Positions 32,343-41,633 are shown, numbered from the stretch's first letter. The stretch is DNA of 64,000 bases from Qipengyuania_C sp046254955 (GCF_046254955.1 NZ_JBJXRG010000001.1:744001-808000); one strand, 5' to 3'. The notes: generated by a model from the sequence alone, not told the origin. Program-made: numbers and translations.

Positions 32343-35261
32343 ATGTCTGAACAGCGCGACTACAAAGACACGGTCTTCCTTCCGAAGACCGATTTTCCCA
32401 TGAAGGCCGGCCTTCCTGCAAAGGAGCCGGGCATTGCCGCACGCTGGGAAGAGGAAGGTCTTTACAAGCAGCTGCGCGAAGCGCGTGAGGGCCGCGAGAA
32501 GTTCATCTTCCATGATGGCCCGCCATACGCAAACGGCGACATGCATATCGGCCATGCGCTCAACCATACGCTGAAGGACATGGTCTGCCGCACGCAGAAC
32601 CTGCTGGGCAAGGACGCGCCTTACGTCCCCGGCTGGGATTGCCACGGCCTGCCGATCGAATGGAAAGTGGAGGAGCAATACCGCAAGAAAAAGCGCGACA
32701 AGCCTGTTCTTTCGGGCAACGGCCGCAATGAAGCCGAAGTAAAGGCCTTCCGCGATGAATGCCGGGCCTATGCCCAGCATTGGGTCGATACGCAGCGCGA
32801 ACAGCTCAAGCGGCTCGGGATCATGGCCGATTGGGATCGCCCCTATCTCACCATGCAGAAGGAAAGCGAGGCGGTGATCGTCGCCGAGCTGATGAAGCTG
32901 GCAGAAAGCGGGAATCTCTATCGCGGCTCGAAACCGGTCATGTGGTCACCGGTTGAGGAAACCGCGCTCGCCGAAGCCGAGGTTGAATATGAAGACCTGA
33001 CCGACAGCCCACAAATCGATGTGGCGTTCGAGATCGTGGAGTCTCCATGCGAGGCCGTTCAAGGTGCGAGAGCCGTTGTCTGGACGACAACCCCCTGGAC
33101 CATTCCAGTAAACCAAGCCTTAGCTTACGGCCCTGACCTCGAATATGCGGTCTGCCGGTTTGGGGATCGCATGGGTGACCATGATCGTCCAGTTCCGAAG
33201 GGTGGAGTGTTGATAGCTGCCGGCCTTGTCGAACAGTATGCAACGAGAGTCGGCTTTCGGATTATTCCTCTGCAAACGATCAAAGGCTCCGAACTTGCCG
33301 GCACCGTCGCCAAGCACCCGATGCACCATCTCGGCGGGTTCTACGCCAAGCCCCGCCCCTTCCTGCCGGGCGATTTCGTTACCACCGACAGCGGCACCGG
33401 TCTCGTCCACATGTCGCCTGATCATGGCGAGGACGATTTCCTGCTGTGCAAGGAGCACGGGATTGAGCCGCAATTCGCGGTGATGAACAACGGCCTCTAT
33501 CGTGATGACTGGCTGTGGCTCGGCGGGCAAGACGAGCGCCGCCGCAGCGTCATCAACAAGCCGTTCAATTCGCCCGAAGGACCGATCTGTTCAGACCTGC
33601 GCGAAGCAGGCGCGCTGCTTTCCGCGAGCGCCGACTATGCGCATAGCTATCCGCATTCGTGGCGCTCCAAGGCCAAGGTCATCTTCCGCTGCACGCCGCA
33701 ATGGTTCGTGCCGATGGACAAGGACCTGACCCACCTCGAGCCAAAATCGGCTGAAGACAAGAGCTGGGAAAGCGAAGGCGGCGCAATCGATCCTTCCGAG
33801 GAAACCGTCTGCGCTGCGCCCACGCTGCGCGAGCGCGCCATGGCCGAAATCGCGCGGGTGCGCTTCGTGCCCGAAAAGGGGCGCAACCGGCTCGGCTCGA
33901 TGGTCGAGGGACGGCCGGACTGGGTGCTATCGCGCCAGCGCGCCTGGGGCGTGCCGATTACATTGTTCGTCCGTCCCGATGGCTCCTACCTGCAGGACTC
34001 CGAAGTCAATGCGCGCGTCGTCGCCGCTGTCCACCAAGGAGGCATGGATGCCTGGAACGAAGGCAACAAGGCCGGCTTCCTGGGCGCGCAATACGATCCC
34101 GGCGATTTCGAGATGGTCACCGATATTCTCGACGTATGGTTCGATTCGGGGACCACGCATGCCTGGGTGCTCGAAGGCGATCGCTGGCCCGAATTGCAAT
34201 GGCCCGCCGATCTCTATTTGGAGGGAAGCGACCAGCATCGCGGCTGGTTCCAGTCCTCACTACTCGAAAGCTGCGCCACGCGCGGGCGCGCCCCCTTCGA
34301 CCAGATCCTGACGCACGGCTTCACCATGGCGGCCGACGGGCGCAAGATGTCGAAGAGCCTTGGCAACACAATCGATCCGCTCAAGGTGATGGAGCAATAT
34401 GGCGCGGATATCATCCGGCTATGGGCGCTCTCGGTCGATTTCACCGAAGATCACCGCATCGGCGACGAGATCCTCAAAGGCGTGGCCGATCAGTACCGCC
34501 GCCTGCGCAACACCTTCCGCTATATGCTTGGCGCGCTCGACGGCTTTGTCGGCGACATGGGCGACGGCGGCGAGATTCCCGAGCTCGAGCGCTATGTCCT
34601 CGCGCTGCTGGCCGATCTCGACGGGAAGCTGCGCCGCGCGGTCGATGACTACGACTTCAACACCTACACGCGCCTGCTGGTCGAGTTCTGCAATGAAGAT
34701 CTGTCGGCCTTCTTCTTCGATATCCGCAAGGATTCACTCTATTGCGACGGCGAGAACAGTACCAAGCGTAACGCCTATCGTACCGTGCTCGACCTGCTGT
34801 TCCATGCATTGGTGCGCTATGCCGCGCCGGTGCTGGTCTTTACCGCCGAAGAAGTGTGGCAGACGCGTTATCCCGATGGCGGGTCGGTCCACCTGCTCGA
34901 ATGGCCCAAGGTGCCGGGCGTTACCGCCGATGGCACGAAATGGAAGCAGCTGCGCCAGCTGCGCGAGCGTGTGATGGAAGCGATCGAGCCGCTGCGGCGC
35001 GAGAAAATTATCCGTTCGGGCCTCGAAGCCGAAGTGACGGTCCCGGCCAATGCGGTGCCTGATGGCTTTACTGATGCAGAACTCGCCGAATTGTTCATCA
35101 CCGCGTCAGTGACGCGCAGCGATAGCGACGAAGTGACCGTGACCAAGACATCCGACCACAAATGCGGCCGTTGCTGGCGCCTGCTGCCCGAAGTCTCGGA
35201 AGACGGGGCGCTGTGCGGCCGCTGCGACGAAGTGGTCAGTCAGATGGATGCAGCCGCATGA
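32343..35261 (+). CDS. ileS: Isoleucyl-tRNA synthetase
   Basis: Class I synthetase of 972 residues. The HIGH motif is at residues 68-71 (GDMHIGHALNH) and KMSKS near residue 667 (GRKMSKSLGN). The CP1 editing domain has WTTTPWTIP and the HGEDDF motif, and the C-terminal zinc site has two CxxC pairs, CGRC and CGRC. It is about 30 residues longer than the E. coli enzyme, partly through an acidic insert around SWESEGGAIDPSEET. Part of the editing domain (33010-33300) has visibly lower G+C. The stop overlaps lspA. Confidence 0.98.
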   Translation: MSEQRDYKDTVFLPKTDFPMKAGLPAKEPGIAARWEEEGLYKQLREAREGREKFIFHDGPPYANGDMHIGHALNHTLKDMVCRTQNLLGKDAPYVPGWDCHGLPIEWKVEEQYRKKKRDKPVLSGNGRNEAEVKAFRDECRAYAQHWVDTQREQLKRLGIMADWDRPYLTMQKESEAVIVAELMKLAESGNLYRGSKPVMWSPVEETALAEAEVEYEDLTDSPQIDVAFEIVESPCEAVQGARAVVWTTTPWTIPVNQALAYGPDLEYAVCRFGDRMGDHDRPVPKGGVLIAAGLVEQYATRVGFRIIPLQTIKGSELAGTVAKHPMHHLGGFYAKPRPFLPGDFVTTDSGTGLVHMSPDHGEDDFLLCKEHGIEPQFAVMNNGLYRDDWLWLGGQDERRRSVINKPFNSPEGPICSDLREAGALLSASADYAHSYPHSWRSKAKVIFRCTPQWFVPMDKDLTHLEPKSAEDKSWESEGGAIDPSEETVCAAPTLRERAMAEIARVRFVPEKGRNRLGSMVEGRPDWVLSRQRAWGVPITLFVRPDGSYLQDSEVNARVVAAVHQGGMDAWNEGNKAGFLGAQYDPGDFEMVTDILDVWFDSGTTHAWVLEGDRWPELQWPADLYLEGSDQHRGWFQSSLLESCATRGRAPFDQILTHGFTMAADGRKMSKSLGNTIDPLKVMEQYGADIIRLWALSVDFTEDHRIGDEILKGVADQYRRLRNTFRYMLGALDGFVGDMGDGGEIPELERYVLALLADLDGKLRRAVDDYDFNTYTRLLVEFCNEDLSAFFFDIRKDSLYCDGENSTKRNAYRTVLDLLFHALVRYAAPVLVFTAEEVWQTRYPDGGSVHLLEWPKVPGVTADGTKWKQLRQLRERVMEAIEPLRREKIIRSGLEAEVTVPANAVPDGFTDAELAELFITASVTRSDSDEVTVTKTSDHKCGRCWRLLPEVSEDGALCGRCDEVVSQMDAAA

Positions 35262-35800
35262 GCACGCTGACGCGCAACCGCCTGATCGGCTTTGCCCTGG
35301 CGCTGACGATCTTCGCGATCGACCAGTGGGTCAAGGCCTGGGTCACCGGCCCCCTGAGCATTGACCGCATCGGCGACTACATGGAAGTGCTGCCCTTCTT
35401 CGACCTGCGCTTCGTGCAGAATTTCGGCATTTCGCTCGGCATGTTCCAGGCGACTTCGCCCGAGATGCAGATGGCACTGATCGGATTGACCAGCCTGATT
35501 GCGCTGGTGGTTACGGTGTGGATGGTGCGAGAGACGGCATTTGGCGACATTGCAGCGCTCGCCATGATCCTCGGCGGGGCGATCGGCAATATCCGCGATC
35601 GCTATCTCAATGGCTATGTCATCGACTATGCCGACCTGCATTTCGGGGAATTCCGCCCCTTCATGATTTTCAACGTCGCCGATGCTGCTATCACCATCGG
35701 CGTAGTCATAATCCTTGTGCGATCCTTCCTGCTCGGCAAGAAGGACGCTGACGATTCCCAAGAACCGGCACCAGATGCCGCGGAGAGACCAAATGCGTAA
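35258..35800 (+). CDS. lspA: Lipoprotein signal peptidase (signal peptidase II)
   Basis: Inner-membrane aspartyl protease of 180 residues that removes the signal peptide of diacylglyceryl-modified prolipoproteins. Catalytic aspartates are in NGYVIDYADLHFG and FNVADAAITIG, and four membrane segments are visible. ATG 35258 overlaps the ileS stop (ATGA), the conserved ileS-lspA arrangement. It overlaps the following lipoprotein gene by eight bases. Confidence 0.97.
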   Translation: MSTLTRNRLIGFALALTIFAIDQWVKAWVTGPLSIDRIGDYMEVLPFFDLRFVQNFGISLGMFQATSPEMQMALIGLTSLIALVVTVWMVRETAFGDIAALAMILGGAIGNIRDRYLNGYVIDYADLHFGEFRPFMIFNVADAAITIGVVIILVRSFLLGKKDADDSQEPAPDAAERPNA

Positions 35801-36203
35801 ACTGGCCCACATCACTCTCGCCCTCGGCGCTTCTGCCATGCTGGCCGGATGCGGCGGCGGCGGCTTCCTCAATCGTGACCGGCCTGACGAATTCGCCGTG
35901 CAGCGCCAGGCGCCGTTGGTGGTCCCGCCCGATTTCAATATGGTCCCGCCCGCTCCGGGTGCGCCGCGCCCCGGTGACGGCACGGCTGCGCAGCAGGCGC
36001 TCGATGCCCTGTTTGGCGGCTCGGCCCCACGAAGTGCGGTGGAAGTGAGCGCGCTCGAACGCGCTGGCACGGCGGAGCCTGGCATCCGCACGAAAGTTGG
36101 CGATCCTGAAACGAATACGGTCGCGAAGGGCGGCGTGACGCGCGATATCATCGCCGCGCCCGAAGGCGATGGCGCTTCGGCGCAGGCCGTAATCCCCGGC
36201 TAG
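35793..36203 (+). CDS. BamF-like lipoprotein (DUF3035)
   Basis: A 136-residue lipoprotein with a signal peptide and lipobox AMLAGCGG (mature N-terminal Cys near residue 20). Right after it comes the motif DRPDEFAVQRQAPLVVPPDF, characteristic of the alphaproteobacterial outer-membrane assembly subunit BamF. The rest is rich in Ala, Gly and Pro and probably extended. It starts inside the end of lspA, whose product would process it, and ends the long plus-strand series, converging on the CorC-like gene with a four-base overlap. Confidence 0.85.
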   Translation: MRKLAHITLALGASAMLAGCGGGGFLNRDRPDEFAVQRQAPLVVPPDFNMVPPAPGAPRPGDGTAAQQALDALFGGSAPRSAVEVSALERAGTAEPGIRTKVGDPETNTVAKGGVTRDIIAAPEGDGASAQAVIPG

Positions 36204-37528
36204 GCCTCTTCCGGAGCTTCGTTCGGCTCCGGTGGCGCAATCGAGCTCACCAGGAGCTTGTCGATCTTGCGGCCATCCATATCCACGACTTCGAATCTCC
36301 AGCCCTGCTCATCGAAGTGCTCGCCGGTGACCGGCAGCTTCTTGAGCACGGCCAGAACGAACCCTGCGGCGGTCGCAAATTCGCGATCTTCGGCATATTC
36401 GATCGCCAGCCGGTCAGCCAGCACGTCGGCAGCGACGGCCCCTGACACGAGCAGCGAGCCATCTTCGCGCTCGATGATCTGCGGCCCTTCGCCATCGTCC
36501 TGATCACTGACGAAATCGCCCACGATGGCAGTGAGCAGATCGACCGGAGTTACGATTCCATCGAGATGGCCATATTCGTCATGCACCATCGCCATCGCGA
36601 TTTCCGCCTGCTGCAGCGCCCGCAGTGCGTCCATCGCATCAAGCTGGTCGGGAATGACGGGGGCAGTCTTCATCAAGTAGCGCAAGTTGACGGACTTTCC
36701 TTCGACCATGCGCGCCAGCACTTCACGCAGCTTGACCACGCCCAGCACATTGTCGGGCGATCCTTCGGCAACGGGCAACAGCGAATGCGGGCTTTCATCG
36801 ATAATCGCCTGGAGCGCTTCGCGATCGGCATCGACATCGATCCAGTCGATCTCGGTACGCGGCGTCATCATTTCGCGCACCGGGCGTTCGGCCAGCCGCA
36901 CGACGCCCGCCAAAATCTGGTGCTGCTCGGCCTCGATCACGCCCGAACGGGTGGCCTCGGCGAATATCATGTGCAACTCTTCCGCAGTTACTGAAGACTG
37001 CCCGGCGGGCCGAACACCCATGATGCGCATGAGCGCGCCTGATGAAGTATCGAGCAGCCACACCAATGGGGCCGCTACTCGCGCAAGGAAGGCCATCGGG
37101 TGCGCCATAGCCACGGCAATGGGCACTGCTGCCCTGAGCGCGATCTGCTTGGGAACCAGCTCGCCAACGACAAGGCTGAAATAGGTTGTCATGGCAATAA
37201 CCAACACGAACCCGGCGTCTCCTGCCCAATCAGCCGGGACACCCAGCAGCGCAAGGCGCTCGCCCACCGGGCCGCCGAGGCTCGCACCCGAGTAAGCTCC
37301 GGCGATGATGCCGACGAGAGTTATCCCAATTTGTACGGTCGAAAGGAATTTGCCGGGATCGGCGGCCAGTGCAATCGCGACCTTGGCAGCGCTGCTTCCT
37401 TGATGGGCAGCTGCGCGCAAGCGCGATGTCCGCGCCGAAACAATTGCCAGTTCTGACATGGCGAATACACCGTTGAGCAATATGAGCCCGCCGATGATGA
37501 ACAGATCTGACCAGGGAAAGGGTGTCAC
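36200..37528 (-). CDS. CNNM/CorC family transporter (hemolysin-like membrane protein)
   Basis: A 442-residue inner-membrane protein. The N-terminal DUF21 domain (about residues 5-190) carries three to four hydrophobic segments, then two CBS repeats (about 210-330, with EMMTPRTEIDWIDVD and HDEYGHLDGIVTPVDLL), then a C-terminal CorC_HlyC domain. The architecture is that of magnesium/cobalt efflux or Na+-coupled Mg2+ exporters. The start at 37528 is ATG-less: codon GTG (VTPFPWSDLF). It is divergent from the OmpA-family gene; 175 bases between them hold the promoters. Confidence 0.93.
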   Translation of the reverse strand: MTPFPWSDLFIIGGLILLNGVFAMSELAIVSARTSRLRAAAHQGSSAAKVAIALAADPGKFLSTVQIGITLVGIIAGAYSGASLGGPVGERLALLGVPADWAGDAGFVLVIAMTTYFSLVVGELVPKQIALRAAVPIAVAMAHPMAFLARVAAPLVWLLDTSSGALMRIMGVRPAGQSSVTAEELHMIFAEATRSGVIEAEQHQILAGVVRLAERPVREMMTPRTEIDWIDVDADREALQAIIDESPHSLLPVAEGSPDNVLGVVKLREVLARMVEGKSVNLRYLMKTAPVIPDQLDAMDALRALQQAEIAMAMVHDEYGHLDGIVTPVDLLTAIVGDFVSDQDDGEGPQIIEREDGSLLVSGAVAADVLADRLAIEYAEDREFATAAGFVLAVLKKLPVTGEHFDEQGWRFEVVDMDGRKIDKLLVSSIAPPEPNEAPEEA

Positions 37529-37664
37529 AACGCCCTAGCGCTAGCATAAAACGCTCGCTGCGCCAGCATCTGGGCCCGTCAAAGCCCGAATAAAGCAGGG
37601 AACAGGCCCCCGCGTCGACCGTTTACAGTGTCAGGACGCTGGTGGGCGCGCCCAATAACATTCT

Positions 37665-37683
37665 GTGCCAGCCAAACTGGCAC
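37665..37683 (+). promoter_or_regulatory. Leader hairpin upstream of the OmpA-family gene
   Basis: Perfect inverted repeat GTGCCAG-CCAAA-CTGGCAC (7-bp stem, 5-base loop) lying just 6 bases before the AAGGA ribosome-binding site of the gene at 37704. It could stabilise the mRNA 5' end or affect initiation; it is not followed by a T run. Confidence 0.5.
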
Positions 37684-37703
37684 GCAGGAAAGGACAGAAT
37701 TCC

Positions 37704-38399
37704 ATGGCAAAATCACGCATTCTTATGTCGAGCGTGGCAGCCCTTTCGCTCATAACCGTTTCCGGCTGTGTTACCGATCCCAACACCGGTGAGAAGAAAG
37801 TCTCCCGCACTGCCATCGGCGGTGTTGGCGGTGCTGTACTCGGCGGCCTCCTCGGCGGTGCTATTGGCGGCAAGACCGGCCGCATCATTGGCGCTGCTGG
37901 CGGCGCTGCAGCAGGCGGCTATGTCGGCTACAAAATGGACCAGCAGATCAAGGAGATCGAGGAAGATACCGCCGGGACCGGCGTAGATGTCAGCCAGATC
38001 CCCGGAGAAGATGCGTTTCTGGTCAACCTTCCTGACGTGACGTTCGCAACAGGCAGCTACTCAATCAGCCCAAGCTTCCAGAGCGCGCTCGATTCGGTCG
38101 CCGCCAGCCTCGTGAAGTACCCCAATTCGATCATCGATGTTTACGGACATACGGACACTGTGGGTTCGGCTTCTTCGAATCAGCTGCTTTCGGAACGCCG
38201 CGCCCAGGCAGTCCATGATTACCTTATCCAGCGCGGTGTGGCAGCGTCGCGCCTGCGCTGGCAGGGCTTTGGTGAAACGCGGCTGCGCGTTCAGACTGGC
38301 GACGGTGTGAACGAACCGCTCAATCGCCGGGTTGAGATCAAGGTTATACCGTTCGATGAGCAGGATGTGGCAGCAGCCCAGAATGCACAGGGCAACTAA
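37704..38399 (+). CDS. OmpA-family outer-membrane lipoprotein
   Basis: A 231-residue lipoprotein. The signal peptide ends in a lipobox ITVSGCV (Cys near 22), followed by a glycine-zipper segment of about 45 residues (GGVGGAVLGGLLGGAIGG and onward), then a C-terminal OmpA/Pal peptidoglycan-binding domain with DVYGHTDTVGSASSNQLLSERRAQAV and NRRVEI. ATG 37704 has AAGGA nine bases upstream. It likely tethers the outer membrane to peptidoglycan (YiaD-like). A hairpin terminator follows at 38430. Confidence 0.94.
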   Translation: MAKSRILMSSVAALSLITVSGCVTDPNTGEKKVSRTAIGGVGGAVLGGLLGGAIGGKTGRIIGAAGGAAAGGYVGYKMDQQIKEIEEDTAGTGVDVSQIPGEDAFLVNLPDVTFATGSYSISPSFQSALDSVAASLVKYPNSIIDVYGHTDTVGSASSNQLLSERRAQAVHDYLIQRGVAASRLRWQGFGETRLRVQTGDGVNEPLNRRVEIKVIPFDEQDVAAAQNAQGN

Positions 38400-38429
38400 G
38401 CCTTCCGGCCAAAGCTGAAACTAGACAGG

Positions 38430-38454
38430 GGGCTGGCCGCGAGGTCAGCCCTTT
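38430..38454. terminator. Hairpin terminator after the OmpA-family gene
   Basis: Stem GGGCTGGCC / GGTCAGCCC (nine pairs with one G-T wobble) around a GCGA tetraloop, followed by TTT. It lies 30 bases after the OmpA-family stop and overlaps the last bases of the convergent CysQ-like gene. The T run is short, so strength is uncertain. Confidence 0.6.
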
Positions 38455-39236
38455 GTTCGTGGGGCGAGATCGGCAGCGCGCTCCGCCAGCCGCCCAACTG
38501 CATCGCCATGAATCCCCGGTGCAGAAATAAGCACACCGAACGCGCGCGGATCGCGCTTGTTATAGGCAAGCGGCTGGCCGAAAGCATCGGTCACCGCGGC
38601 TCCTGCCTCCCGCGCGATCAATGCCGCGGCCCCAATGTCCCACTCATACCCCCACCGCAAGGTTGCCAGCAGGTCCGCTTCGTCCGCTGCGACCATCGCT
38701 GCGCGCAAGGCAATCGAATTGGGCTTCTCCACCAGGCACAGATCACTGTCCGCCTTGGGCAAGGCATCTGCCGGAACACGTGAGCCTGAGAATTGAGCAC
38801 GGCGTGAGGAGGCCAGACGCTCGCCATTGCGCCAAGACCCCTGACCCGCAACAGCATGCCAGCTTTCATCGCGGGCCGGCGCGGCCAGCGCACCGATCAA
38901 TGGCCGGCCTGCACTCACCAGGCACACCGAGACCGCCCACCCCTTGCGCCCGCGAATGAAATCCCGGGTCCCGTCGATTGGGTCGACCAGCCAGATGAGA
39001 TCCCTTGCGAGGCGCGATTCCTCGTCGGCCGTTTCCTCCGAAAGCCACCCTGCCGAAGGAAGCAGGGCGCCAAGCTCGCGCTTGAGGAAAGCATCGACTG
39101 CAAGATCAGCCGCGCAAACCGGATGCCCGGGCTCCTTTTCCCACATCTCGACTTCATGACCGGCACCCGGCCACTGACCGAAAGCGATCTGCCCCGCTTC
39201 CCGGACGATTTCATCGAGGCGTTCGCTATCAATCAT
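38445..39236 (-). CDS. cysQ: 3'(2'),5'-bisphosphate nucleotidase / inositol-monophosphatase family (CysQ-like)
   Basis: A 263-residue Mg2+-dependent phosphatase. The metal-site motifs are SEET, WLVDPIDGTRDF and EWDIGAAALIAREAGA, the last matching the family's WDxAAG-type signature. Family members hydrolyse PAP from sulfate assimilation or inositol phosphates; alphaproteobacterial chromosomal copies of this length are usually called CysQ. It is transcribed alone on the minus strand and diverges from sucC. Confidence 0.85.
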   Translation of the reverse strand: MIDSERLDEIVREAGQIAFGQWPGAGHEVEMWEKEPGHPVCAADLAVDAFLKRELGALLPSAGWLSEETADEESRLARDLIWLVDPIDGTRDFIRGRKGWAVSVCLVSAGRPLIGALAAPARDESWHAVAGQGSWRNGERLASSRRAQFSGSRVPADALPKADSDLCLVEKPNSIALRAAMVAADEADLLATLRWGYEWDIGAAALIAREAGAAVTDAFGQPLAYNKRDPRAFGVLISAPGIHGDAVGRLAERAADLAPRTKG

Positions 39237-39340
39237 GCCAGTTCATCGTTGAGGCCGCCGCGAGCACTTTTCAAGCGCCGCGATACATGCTTAGGCGCGC
39301 GAGCACACTTTCACGTAAGAATCGCAAGGTCTTCTCCCCC

Positions 39341-40540
39341 ATGAATATTCACGAATACCAGGCCAAGGAACTGCTCGCGAAATATGGTATCGGAATACCG
39401 GCAGGACATGCCGCGTTGACCGTAGAAGAAGCGGTCGAAGGCGCGAAGCAGCTTCCCGGACCGCTCTATGTCGTCAAGGCGCAAATCCACGCCGGCGGTC
39501 GCGGCAAGGGCAAGTACAAGGAACTGGGGCCGGATGCGAAAGGCGGCGTGCGTCTCGCCAATTCGATCGACGAGGTCGAAGCCAATGCGCGCGAAATGCT
39601 CGGCAATACGCTCGTGACTGTCCAGACGGGCGATGAAGGCAAGCAGGTCAATCGCCTCTACGTGACCGACGGCGTCGATATCGCCAAGGAATACTACCTG
39701 TCGATGCTGGTGGACCGCGCCAGCGGCCAGGTGGCCATGGTCGCCTCGACCGAGGGCGGGATGGATATCGAGGCAGTCGCTCACGACACTCCAGAGAAGA
39801 TCACAACCATCACGATTGATCCCGCGCAGGGCTTCATGCCGCATCACGGCCGCGCCGTGGCATTTGCGCTGAAGCTCAAGGGCGATCTCAACAAACAGTG
39901 CCAGAAGCTCGCCAAGCAACTCTACACCGCTTTCATGGACCTCGATGCCTCGATGCTCGAGATCAATCCGCTTGTCGAAACCGATGATGGCAACCTGCTG
40001 GTGCTCGACACCAAGATGAGCTTCGACTCGAATGCGCTTTATCGTCACCCCGATGTTGAAGCGATGCGCGACGAAACCGAGGAAGACCCGGCCGAAGTCG
40101 AAGCGAGCGAGTACGATCTCGCCTACATCAAGCTCGACGGCAACATCGGCTGCATGGTCAATGGCGCCGGGCTTGCCATGGCGACGATGGACATCATTAA
40201 GCTCAACGGTGCCTTCCCGGCCAACTTCCTGGATGTGGGCGGCGGCGCAACCACGGAGAAGGTCACTGCCGCATTCAAGATCATCCTTAAGGATCCGGCA
40301 GTCGAAGGCATCCTCGTCAATATCTTCGGCGGGATCATGAAATGCGACGTCATCGCTGACGGGATCGTCCAGGCCGCGAAAGATGTGAACCTGTCGGTTC
40401 CGCTGGTGGTTCGTCTGGAAGGCACTAACGTGGCCAAGGGCAAGGAAATTCTCGAGAATTCGGGATTGCCGATTGTCAGCGCCGACGACTTGGGCGACGC
40501 CGCACGCAAGATCGTCGCCGAGGTGAAACAGGCGGCTTGA
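39341..40540 (+). CDS. sucC: Succinate-CoA ligase (ADP-forming), beta subunit
   Basis: TCA-cycle ligase subunit of 399 residues. It has the ATP-grasp N-terminus MNIHEYQAKELLAKYGI, the QIHAGGRGKGK nucleotide loop and the C-terminal CoA-ligase domain with NIFGGIMKCDVIADGI. ATG 39341 has AAGG about 11 bases upstream. sucD is not adjacent, and the following genes are unrelated; sucD must lie elsewhere. Confidence 0.97.
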   Translation: MNIHEYQAKELLAKYGIGIPAGHAALTVEEAVEGAKQLPGPLYVVKAQIHAGGRGKGKYKELGPDAKGGVRLANSIDEVEANAREMLGNTLVTVQTGDEGKQVNRLYVTDGVDIAKEYYLSMLVDRASGQVAMVASTEGGMDIEAVAHDTPEKITTITIDPAQGFMPHHGRAVAFALKLKGDLNKQCQKLAKQLYTAFMDLDASMLEINPLVETDDGNLLVLDTKMSFDSNALYRHPDVEAMRDETEEDPAEVEASEYDLAYIKLDGNIGCMVNGAGLAMATMDIIKLNGAFPANFLDVGGGATTEKVTAAFKIILKDPAVEGILVNIFGGIMKCDVIADGIVQAAKDVNLSVPLVVRLEGTNVAKGKEILENSGLPIVSADDLGDAARKIVAEVKQAA

Positions 40541-40559
40541 GCGCCTGCGAAGCACGGTC

Positions 40560-40979
40560 TTGAAGCTCAACCCGCCGATTTCTGGCCAATGCCTTTGTGG
40601 CCAGATTAGCTATGTTTGCAGCAAGGAGCCCGTTTGGTCGGTCAATTGCCATTGCAGAGCATGCCAGAAGCTAAGCGGCGCACCTTTCGTCTCCGCCTTC
40701 ACAGTACCGGCGGAAAGTGTGGAGATCTCAGGCGGGTTGGTCAGCTTCAAGCGCCAATCGGATGCCGGGCATGAAGTAACCACAGCGCATTGCGCTAAAT
40801 GCGGAACGCGCATTCATGCTCAGTCTGCCGGGGCAAAGCACCTTTTGAACCTCTTTGCGACCACGCTGACGGATCCCCAGAGCTTTCAGCCTATCTCCAA
40901 TGTCTATCTGAGCGAAGCCGCCAGCTGGATCGAGCCGCCTGAAGCTCGCTACAATTTTAGGGGAATGCCAAAAGCCTAG
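40560..40979 (+). CDS. GFA family protein (CENP-V/Gfa zinc fold)
   Basis: A 139-residue zinc protein of the glutathione-dependent-formaldehyde-activating fold. Zinc ligands appear in order as GQCLCGQISY, NCHCRACQKLSGAPF and CAKCGTRIH. Start is TTG 40560; no ATG suits, and the ribosome-binding site is weak. Most members have unproven function, and formaldehyde-glutathione condensation should not be assumed. It overlaps the convergent gene at 40976 by four bases. Confidence 0.88.
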   Translation: MKLNPPISGQCLCGQISYVCSKEPVWSVNCHCRACQKLSGAPFVSAFTVPAESVEISGGLVSFKRQSDAGHEVTTAHCAKCGTRIHAQSAGAKHLLNLFATTLTDPQSFQPISNVYLSEAASWIEPPEARYNFRGMPKA

Positions 40980-41521
40980 TCCTTCGACTCAACCCGCGCG
41001 AACCGGAAGGTCAGTTCCTGCGGCTCGGGTTTGCTGCTCTTCATGCGAACTGCGGCGACGAGCCCATCCGTGCCATCCTCCCGCTCATCGCAGCGCAGCG
41101 TCAGCCCGTTGAAGAATGCCGCGCATTCCTCCATTGCGACGAGCGGGAAGGTCAGCATGCCGTCCTTCTCCTCCCATCCGGTCAGGTCGGCATTGAAATG
41201 CTTGAGCTTGAGCGCGAGCGATGCATCGCCATCCGGCATGATATACATGTGCTCGGTGAACATTAGGCCACCTTCGCCGTCCTCACCGTTGACCGTCTGG
41301 ACAAATGTACCCACCATCGTTCCGCCAGTAGGCGGCAACCAGCTCTCGAACGCAGGGGCGCCCTGGATCCCCTCACCGGCCCATTGGCCGACCAGCCAGC
41401 CTAGCTGCGCGATATCTGCGGGCGGCGGCACATGATCTTGCGGTGCCACCCGTGTTTCCTGCGCAGCAGCAGGGCTTGAAGCGAGCACCATTGCTGCCAC
41501 CAATCCTAGCAAAGCCTTCAT
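40976..41521 (-). CDS. Secreted protein of the DUF6265 type
   Basis: A 181-residue protein with a cleavable signal peptide (LLGLVAAMVLASSPAAAQ). The mature part starts with ADIAQLGWLVGQWAGEGIQGAPAFESWLPPTGGTMVGTF, read here as the GxWxG...E.W..P.GG.M.G pattern of lipocalin-like DUF6265 proteins, probably a beta-barrel. It may bind a small hydrophobic ligand in the periplasm. It is divergent from etfB across a 176-base gap. Confidence 0.75.
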   Translation of the reverse strand: MKALLGLVAAMVLASSPAAAQETRVAPQDHVPPPADIAQLGWLVGQWAGEGIQGAPAFESWLPPTGGTMVGTFVQTVNGEDGEGGLMFTEHMYIMPDGDASLALKLKHFNADLTGWEEKDGMLTFPLVAMEECAAFFNGLTLRCDEREDGTDGLVAAVRMKSSKPEPQELTFRFARVESKD

Positions 41522-41633
41522 CGCTCTCCTCCTGTTAGGCTACGTTCTGACCCTGATTACCCTAATTGATGAGCTTGACCTAGCCCGCGTCTGTGGCATT
41601 GGCACACATCGCACTCTGTCAGTCCGAGTCCGC

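Noticed and set aside
39259..39306. Direct repeat CGCGAGCAC upstream of sucC (39259-39267 and 39298-39306)
   Set aside because: Only nine bases, G+C-rich and composed of common dimers; chance is a sufficient explanation without conservation data.
39311..40570. Minus-strand open frame of 419 residues over sucC
   Set aside because: Antisense shadow with no recognisable domain; sucC on the plus strand has all family motifs.
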